This document shows positions 43,002 to 47,962 of a stretch of DNA of 47,962 nucleotides, one piece after another. Source of the DNA: an uncultured Ruminiclostridium sp. (GTDB taxonomy: Bacteria; Bacillota; Clostridia; Oscillospirales; Ruminococcaceae); assembly GCA_947624435.1 (NCBI GenBank), contig CANQKE010000016.1, forward strand, positions 1 to 47,962. Reading direction: 5' to 3'. The notes beneath the pieces are model-generated. The model did not search any database. It was not told the origin of the DNA and saw nothing but the letters and a program-made list of their open reading frames with translations. Positions within the stretch are counted from its first letter, which is position 1. Each line of letters opens with the position of its first letter. A program made the position numbers and the translations under genes.

Positions 43002-45179
43002 TTAAACTTCCATTATGACCGGAAGTATCATAGGACTTCTCTTTGTCTTCTGGTAGATATAATTGCCAAGCTCGTCCTTTACGCTCGACTTTATATTGCC
43101 CCATTCTCTTATATTGTTCTCGGAGCACTGCTTAAGCGTCTTGCTTACAAGCTGTTTTGCCTCGTCGATAAGCTCTTCGGATTCCTTTACATATACAAAG
43201 CCTCTTGACACGATATCCGGCCCCGCTATGACCTCTCCGGTCTCGCGGTTTATGGTAGTTATCACCGCGATAAGTCCGTCCTCGGCAAGATGTTTTCTGT
43301 CGCGCAATACTACCGAGCCGACGTCGCCTACTCCCAGACCGTCCACTAAAACGCGTCCCGCCTGTACCTGAGTAGTTATATTCATGTCCACGCCGTCGGT
43401 CTCTACTACCTGTCCGAGATTCAGCAGGAAGATATTCTCCTCAGGTATGCCCATTTTGATAGCCAGTCCCTGGTGCTTTTTCATGTGCTTGTATTCGCCG
43501 TGTATAGGAATAAAGAATTTCGGCTTGGTCAGCGCAAGCATCATTTTCAGCTCGTCCTGACAGGCATGGCCGGAAACATGCACCTCGTACATCGCCTCGT
43601 ATACCACTTCCGCGCCCGCTTTCATCAGCTCGTTTACCAGCTTGCCGACGAATTTTTCATTTCCGGGTATCGGAGTAGCGGAGATTATTATAAGGTCTTT
43701 TGGCGTAATGGATACCTGCTTATGGTCGCCGGAGGACATTCTTGACAATGCCGACAAAGGCTCTCCCTGACTGCCGGTAGTGATTATCACCATCTTTTCC
43801 GGCGGGTAATTGTTCACGTCCTCGATATCTACAAGCATGCCGTCCGGCACCTTGATATAATTAAGCTCTATCGCGGTGGCAAGCACATTGAGCATGCTGC
43901 GGCCGGATACCGCTACCTTTCTGTCCCATACCGCCGCACAGTTGATTATCTGCTGTACACGGTGGATATTGCTGGAAAACGTCGCGACTATTATACGCTT
44001 GCCCTCCGCTCCCGCAAACAGGCTGCGAAAGCTTTCGCCTACCTTGCGTTCGGTAGCGGTGTAGCCCGGGCGCTCCGCGTTGGTGCTTTCGGAAAGCAGC
44101 GCCAATACGCCTTTGTTGCCGAGCTCACCGAAGCGCGCTAAGTCGATTATGCCGCCCTCTATCGGGGTATAATCCACCTTGAAATCGCCGGTATGCACGA
44201 TTATCCCGGCGGGAGTATGCACCGCCAGCGCGCAGGCGTCCGGTATAGAATGGTTCACCCGTATAAATTCTACCGACATACAGCCCATTTTAACGTGCTG
44301 CTTAGGCGTAACTACATTAAGACTGCACTGGTCGAGAATACCGTGCTCTTTAAGCTTTCCCTCTACCAGTCCGAGAGTAAGCCGCGTTCCGTAGACCGGA
44401 ACGTTTATCTTTTTGAGCAGGTAGGGAAGAGCGCCTATATGATCCTCGTGACCGTGGGTGAGGATTATCCCGCGAAAATGCTCTTTGTTCTTTTCAAGAT
44501 AGGTAAAATCCGGTATCACCAGATCAACGCCGAGCATATCCTCGTCCGGAAAGGCAAGACCGCAGTCTATTATGAACATATCATTTGAACATTCGTAGAC
44601 GTACAGGTTCTTTCCTATCTCGCCGAGTCCGCCCAATGCGAATATCCTGACCGGAGTCTTTTTTGCCTGAGCCTGAACCGGCTTTTGCGCTGTATCGGGA
44701 TTTTTCACGCTGTTTTCGTGCGCCTTTTCAAGCGCTCTGCCTAGCGAATTTTCCCTCATAGGCTTGTCGTTTACGGAAGTAAGCGGCTTTGCTTTCTGCG
44801 GCGCTTTATCCTCTATAGGCACAGCGTTTCTGTCGTGCAAAACCGGCTTTTTCTGCTCTGTAGGCACAGCGTTCCTGTCGTGTAAAACCGGCCTTTTCTG
44901 CTCGGCAGGCACAGCGTTTCTGTCACGAAGAACCGGCTTTTTCTGCTCGGTAGGCACAGCGTTCCTGTCGCGCAGGACGGAATTTTTGCCGGAGGCGTCC
45001 GATCGGCTCAGTGTAAAGCTCTTTACATCTGTGCTTTTGTCCTTTCTGCTGTCGCTTAACTTAAATTCCTTTGCAAACGGACTTTTCTTCTTTCTGCCCC
45101 TCAGCGGCTTGTGCGCGGGTATGTCCTTGTTCAGCTTTTCCGCCTCGGAAAGCAGATTCTTTGAATCAACTATACTCAT
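43002..45179 (-). CDS. rnj: Ribonuclease J with long disordered N-terminal extension
   Basis: A 725-residue exo- and endoribonuclease acting in RNA turnover and processing. The metallo-beta-lactamase core starts near residue 175 (VRIFALGGLGEIGKN), with the zinc motif H242-x-H244-x-D246-H247 in LTHGHEDH, then the beta-CASP domain (ATFSSNIHRVQQI) and VSGHACQDEL. Residues 1-174 are an added Lys/Arg-rich region holding four 15-residue repeats. Typical RNase J is about 555 residues. Start at 45179 after AAAGGTG. Its leader is about 300 bases long. First gene of the operon with gdpP, rplI, dnaB and tilS. Confidence 0.93.
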   Translation of the reverse strand: MSIVDSKNLLSEAEKLNKDIPAHKPLRGRKKKSPFAKEFKLSDSRKDKSTDVKSFTLSRSDASGKNSVLRDRNAVPTEQKKPVLRDRNAVPAEQKRPVLHDRNAVPTEQKKPVLHDRNAVPIEDKAPQKAKPLTSVNDKPMRENSLGRALEKAHENSVKNPDTAQKPVQAQAKKTPVRIFALGGLGEIGKNLYVYECSNDMFIIDCGLAFPDEDMLGVDLVIPDFTYLEKNKEHFRGIILTHGHEDHIGALPYLLKKINVPVYGTRLTLGLVEGKLKEHGILDQCSLNVVTPKQHVKMGCMSVEFIRVNHSIPDACALAVHTPAGIIVHTGDFKVDYTPIEGGIIDLARFGELGNKGVLALLSESTNAERPGYTATERKVGESFRSLFAGAEGKRIIVATFSSNIHRVQQIINCAAVWDRKVAVSGRSMLNVLATAIELNYIKVPDGMLVDIEDVNNYPPEKMVIITTGSQGEPLSALSRMSSGDHKQVSITPKDLIIISATPIPGNEKFVGKLVNELMKAGAEVVYEAMYEVHVSGHACQDELKMMLALTKPKFFIPIHGEYKHMKKHQGLAIKMGIPEENIFLLNLGQVVETDGVDMNITTQVQAGRVLVDGLGVGDVGSVVLRDRKHLAEDGLIAVITTINRETGEVIAGPDIVSRGFVYVKESEELIDEAKQLVSKTLKQCSENNIREWGNIKSSVKDELGNYIYQKTKRSPMILPVIMEV
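44799..44978 (-). repeat. Four 45-base tandem repeats in the RNase J gene
   Basis: Four in-frame units encode VLRDRNAVPTEQKKP and close variants (residues about 68-127). The third and fourth have His in place of Arg, and the last ends PIEDKAP. The units match closely at DNA level, so copy number can change by slippage without breaking the frame. Confidence 0.9.
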
Positions 45180-45478
45180 CTTTTCACCTTTCATTCCTTT
45201 ACGGAAAACGCGCAGAAAAACAAAATGCAAGGCAGACCCGCCGTGACACGGCAGGACTGGGCATGCGGAGATTGCGAAAATATTCCGGCCTTTGCCGATT
45301 GGTAAATAGTAGTGAACCGAATAGCAGATATTTCCCCAAAAAATAACTTAAAATGCTGCCGCGTTGTCCGTATTAAATTTTGTTTATTAAATAAATAAAT
45401 CCCGGATCTATGTACGACGGCGGGCTGCTCCCGCGCGTCCGTTCCGCCCGATATCACGGCGGTAAATACAATAATACA
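45180..45478 (-). promoter_or_regulatory. Long leader of the RNase J gene
   Basis: About 300 bases separate the predicted start point from the rnj start codon, with no gene on either strand that looks real. It holds GC-rich hairpins, for example GCCGTG/CACGGC near 45240-45256 and GGGAGCAGCCCGCC near 45420-45435. No known riboswitch was recognised; autoregulation by RNase J is possible. Confidence 0.4.
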
Positions 45479-45484
45479 CCCTAT

Positions 45485-45513
45485 ATTGTATAACAAAACC
45501 GAAAAAAAGTCAA
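45485..45513 (-). promoter_or_regulatory. Promoter of the rnj-gdpP-rplI-dnaB-tilS operon
   Basis: On the minus strand TTGACT (45508-45513) and TACAAT (45485-45490) have a 17-base spacer. The -35 lies 12 bases from the stop of the gene before it. Confidence 0.75.
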
Positions 45514-45524
45514 GGATAAAATTT

Positions 45525-47828
45525 TCAGTCCCGCTCTTTGTGCTTTCCGATAAGGCTCTCGGTAAAGTCGCAAAGCTCTGCGGCGCTCTCGGCGTTTGCC
45601 GATTGAGCAAAAAGATACAGCCCCTTGCCGCGTCGGTCGGAGCGTATCAATACCTTGCCGTTTTCCTGCGAGAGTATTATCCCCTCGCTGTTTTCGCTGC
45701 CGTCTTCGGCAAGGCGGCGCAGCATATCCGGCGCGGCTATTCCGTTAAGCGGGACGTAACGCTTTTCCCGCTCGAATTTCGGCAGGGAATTTACCGCCTG
45801 CTCAAAGCTCATGTTCTGCTTTTTTGCGTATTTCAGCGCGTTTATCACAAGTACGCACCCGTCTGAGATGAACGGCTCTGCGGCGGCGATCTCCCTTGCA
45901 CGGCTGTCCGAGTTGTCGTTGGTGCAGGCGTTATAACGGTGGGCGGTCCTGCCGTAGCTTTCGCAGATCTGCTCCATATCGAACAGCACGTTATGAGGTA
46001 ATGCGATATCGCTGCCGGAAGAGATAAGGTCGAGGTAATTCATAAGCAGCAGCTTTTCTGCCCCTACAACGTCCGCCGAGCGGGTGTATATTTCGGCGGA
46101 CGTTCCGCTGTGGTCTATCGTTATTATCATGCGAGGGCCTTTTTCATCGCTGAGCTTTTCAAATACCGGAGCTATGCACTTTTTGAGCAGCGAGCTTTTG
46201 CAGTCGAGCTGTATAGAATATCCGCTGTTAAAATCCGCAAGACGATGCAGCATAGTGGCGTAAAACACTCCGCTGTCCTGCGCGGTAAGGTGCCTGCCAA
46301 AGCCGTCGTACCGCGCTTTCGGCGCGCCTCCTCGGTTCATTATGCCTTCGAGCTTGCGCTCCTGCGCGCGGGTTATCGGTATGCCGCCTTTCGCGTATAT
46401 TTCCACCGCAGTGTCCGCTCCTACCGCCACATACATTATCAGCCCCGCGTCAGCCAGCCTGCTTTTGTGCAGCAGAACGGATATCGCGGTCTCTCCGCAG
46501 TCAAGACAATCCCTGCCCGCCGCGTTTATGCCGGAAATAAGGCTTTGCATAAACACCTGAGAGCGTCCGTCGGCGCGGCAGCCTACGCATATTATATCGT
46601 CGGATACCGCCGCGGCGGCCGCACCGAGCATGGTCATCACCGCGGGAGTAGCGGATATACCGGTCTGGCCGGAATAACCGTTTTCGTCCAGCTCAAAGCT
46701 GCCGTGCGCATTCTTTTCCATATCGGAACGCATAGTGACGTTGTCGGATATCTGCTTATCCGACCATATTTTAACGTCCGGCATTACGATGCTGCCTTTG
46801 CCTAATGTCGCCCGCTCTCCCAGCACGGCGTTTTCGTACACCGCGCCGCCGCTTTTCACCGACGCGTCGGAGCAGATTATACAGTCGCACAGCCGCACCC
46901 CGTCCGATATGAACGCTCCGCTGCTTATCACCGCGCCGTCTATGGTGCAGCCGCTGCCTATAGTTACGTTATCGCCTATCACCGCGCCGCCGCGTATCGT
47001 CGTATCCGAACCGAGCGTGACGTTTTTCCCTATATAATAAGGAGCGCGCAGGTCGCGGTAATTTCCCGTGCCGGAGTCGTTGTAGCACCCCTCGGCTATC
47101 TTCCGCGCGTCTATGCGGCAGTTGACCCTGCCGTCCAGGATATCCCGCTGACAGCGTTTGTAGGCTTTAAGGTCGCCGATGTCACACCAGTAGCCGTTAT
47201 CCTCATAAGCGTACAGCGGCAGCTTTTGTTCCAGCATTTTCGGGAAGATATCGCAGGCAAAATCCGAAAATTCCTCCTCGGGGATAAGCTCGGTGACCTG
47301 CGGCGACAAAACATATATGCCGGTATTTGCGTTATTTCCGGTACATCCGATATAGGACGGCTTTTCGGTAAAGCCGGTAACCTTGCCGTCGTGACTGTTC
47401 ACTAACCCGAATTCCCGCGGGTCGTCGGTGCGCTTGGTTATTATCGTCGCGGCGGCGGAATGCTCGTTGTGGTATCTCATCGCCGCCGACAGATCGAAAT
47501 CGCACAGCGCGTCCCCGCTTATCACCAAAAACGGCTCGTCCCAGCCGACAGCCGCTTTTTTAACGCAGCCCGCCGTGCCTAATGGCGACTGCTCATAGGA
47601 AAAACGCAGCTTTATCCCCTCGTATTCTCCCGCCGAAAAATACTCCTCTATCTGCTCTCCCTTGTATCTTAAAGTAAACGTCGCTTCGGTGCAGCCGTGC
47701 TTTTTAAGCAGCTCCAATATATAGCAGCATACCGGTTTTCCGCACAGCTTTGCCAGCGGCTTGGGCATGCTCTCGGTAAGGGGCAGCAGCCTTGTCCCGC
47801 AGCCGCCCGCCATGATAACAGCTTTCAT
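45525..47828 (-). CDS. Sugar-nucleotide nucleotidyltransferase fused to a degenerate phosphomannomutase
   Basis: A 767-residue fusion. Residues 1-230 are a nucleotidyltransferase with MAGGCGTRLLPLTESMPKPL. About 250-365 form a left-handed beta-helix of hexapeptide repeats. About 380-760 follow the phosphomannomutase fold, but the expected TASHNP serine loop is replaced (MYVAVGADTAVEI), and the RxDGR segment survives as CRADGRS. Fusions of this type are annotated as mannose-1-phosphate guanylyltransferase/phosphomannomutase. The second half is probably not an active mutase. ATG 47828 follows AAAAGGAGA. Leader contains repeat copy C. Confidence 0.88.
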   Translation of the reverse strand: MKAVIMAGGCGTRLLPLTESMPKPLAKLCGKPVCCYILELLKKHGCTEATFTLRYKGEQIEEYFSAGEYEGIKLRFSYEQSPLGTAGCVKKAAVGWDEPFLVISGDALCDFDLSAAMRYHNEHSAAATIITKRTDDPREFGLVNSHDGKVTGFTEKPSYIGCTGNNANTGIYVLSPQVTELIPEEEFSDFACDIFPKMLEQKLPLYAYEDNGYWCDIGDLKAYKRCQRDILDGRVNCRIDARKIAEGCYNDSGTGNYRDLRAPYYIGKNVTLGSDTTIRGGAVIGDNVTIGSGCTIDGAVISSGAFISDGVRLCDCIICSDASVKSGGAVYENAVLGERATLGKGSIVMPDVKIWSDKQISDNVTMRSDMEKNAHGSFELDENGYSGQTGISATPAVMTMLGAAAAAVSDDIICVGCRADGRSQVFMQSLISGINAAGRDCLDCGETAISVLLHKSRLADAGLIMYVAVGADTAVEIYAKGGIPITRAQERKLEGIMNRGGAPKARYDGFGRHLTAQDSGVFYATMLHRLADFNSGYSIQLDCKSSLLKKCIAPVFEKLSDEKGPRMIITIDHSGTSAEIYTRSADVVGAEKLLLMNYLDLISSGSDIALPHNVLFDMEQICESYGRTAHRYNACTNDNSDSRAREIAAAEPFISDGCVLVINALKYAKKQNMSFEQAVNSLPKFEREKRYVPLNGIAAPDMLRRLAEDGSENSEGIILSQENGKVLIRSDRRGKGLYLFAQSANAESAAELCDFTESLIGKHKERD

Positions 47829-47866
47829 TTATATCTTTTCTCCTTTTCTGAGAAGCTTTTATAATC

Positions 47867-47962
47867 TGCTTGCAAAGCAAGCATCTCTTCTTTCGAGTTT
47901 TGTGCGTTTTTGCGAAGCAAAATTGCCGACCGTATTCGGCAAAGCGCAAAACTCACAGTCTG
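47867..47962 (-). repeat. Structured leader repeat, copy C (cut by window end)
   Basis: Same plan as copies A and B: inner hairpins (47936-47942 with 47923-47929, and TTTTGC/GCAAAA), an outer stem and the TGCTTGC/GCAAGCA hairpin (47867-47873 with 47877-47883). Its Shine-Dalgarno part is weakened (AAAGAAG), and the gene has its own site closer to its ATG. The 5' hairpin runs past the window end. Confidence 0.85.

Overview
The window looks like a chromosome segment of an anaerobic, endospore-forming, low-to-moderate-GC Firmicute, most likely a clostridial Ruminococcaceae/Oscillospiraceae-type gut bacterium. This is inferred from gene content only: ferredoxin-linked 2-oxoacid oxidoreductase, flavodiiron-rubredoxin fusion, CotF-like coat proteins, RNase J, GdpP, OhrR, heterodimeric ABC exporter and strong AGGAGG ribosome-binding sites. 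Promoters are easy to read: more than a dozen TTGACA-like/TATAAT-like pairs have 16-18 base spacers.

Layout. 1-3650 is an accessory patch: an AAA/DUF4143 ATPase behind a promoter carrying a duplicated operator, a decayed helix-turn-helix gene, a possible small RNA, a phage-like three-gene cassette (DUF4417 plus two small proteins) and tRNA-Pro. 3777-5573 is a fused flavodiiron protein. 5720-9066 is a four-gene SPFH/zinc-ribbon operon preceded by two tandem cloverleaf-like repeats. 9180-9619 has two CotF-type coat genes. 9656-13389 (minus) has two small membrane proteins behind a leader with an apparent intrinsic terminator, then larB-larC-larE for the nickel-pincer cofactor. 13386-17525 has a DUF3842 gene and a ribbon-helix-helix gene cotranscribed with clpB. 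17628-19373 is iscS-iscU. 19473-20890 is an ECF sigma factor with a membrane partner. 20964-23223 (minus) is a peroxide-type stress operon (gpx, TSCPD protein, two flavodoxin-like proteins, ohrR). 23303-25740 has tRNA-Arg(CCT), a VanY-type lipoprotein, a HAD hydrolase and tRNA-Arg(CCG). 25802-29567 is a heterodimeric ABC exporter. 29608-31508 is an IbrA/IbrB-like pair. 31571-35363 is an SRPBCC protein, a four-subunit VOR/KOR-type oxidoreductase and a P-loop ATPase. 35371-45513 (minus) is a housekeeping run rnj-gdpP-rplI-dnaB-tilS, then hpt-ftsH. 45525-47828 is a nucleotidyltransferase/phosphomannomutase-like fusion.

The most striking non-coding signal is a roughly 120-base structured element found three times in the same orientation (13812-13929, 17328-17447, 47867-end). 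Each copy lies directly upstream of a gene. Two copies sit between a clear promoter and the start codon, and carry the gene's Shine-Dalgarno sequence followed by a hairpin that separates it from the start codon by about 30 bases. The stems show compensatory base changes among copies, as expected of a selected RNA structure or a mobile palindromic family. A second, different structured family (5757-5900) occupies the leader of the SPFH/zinc-ribbon operon. All functional statements rest on reading motifs by eye; no database search was run.
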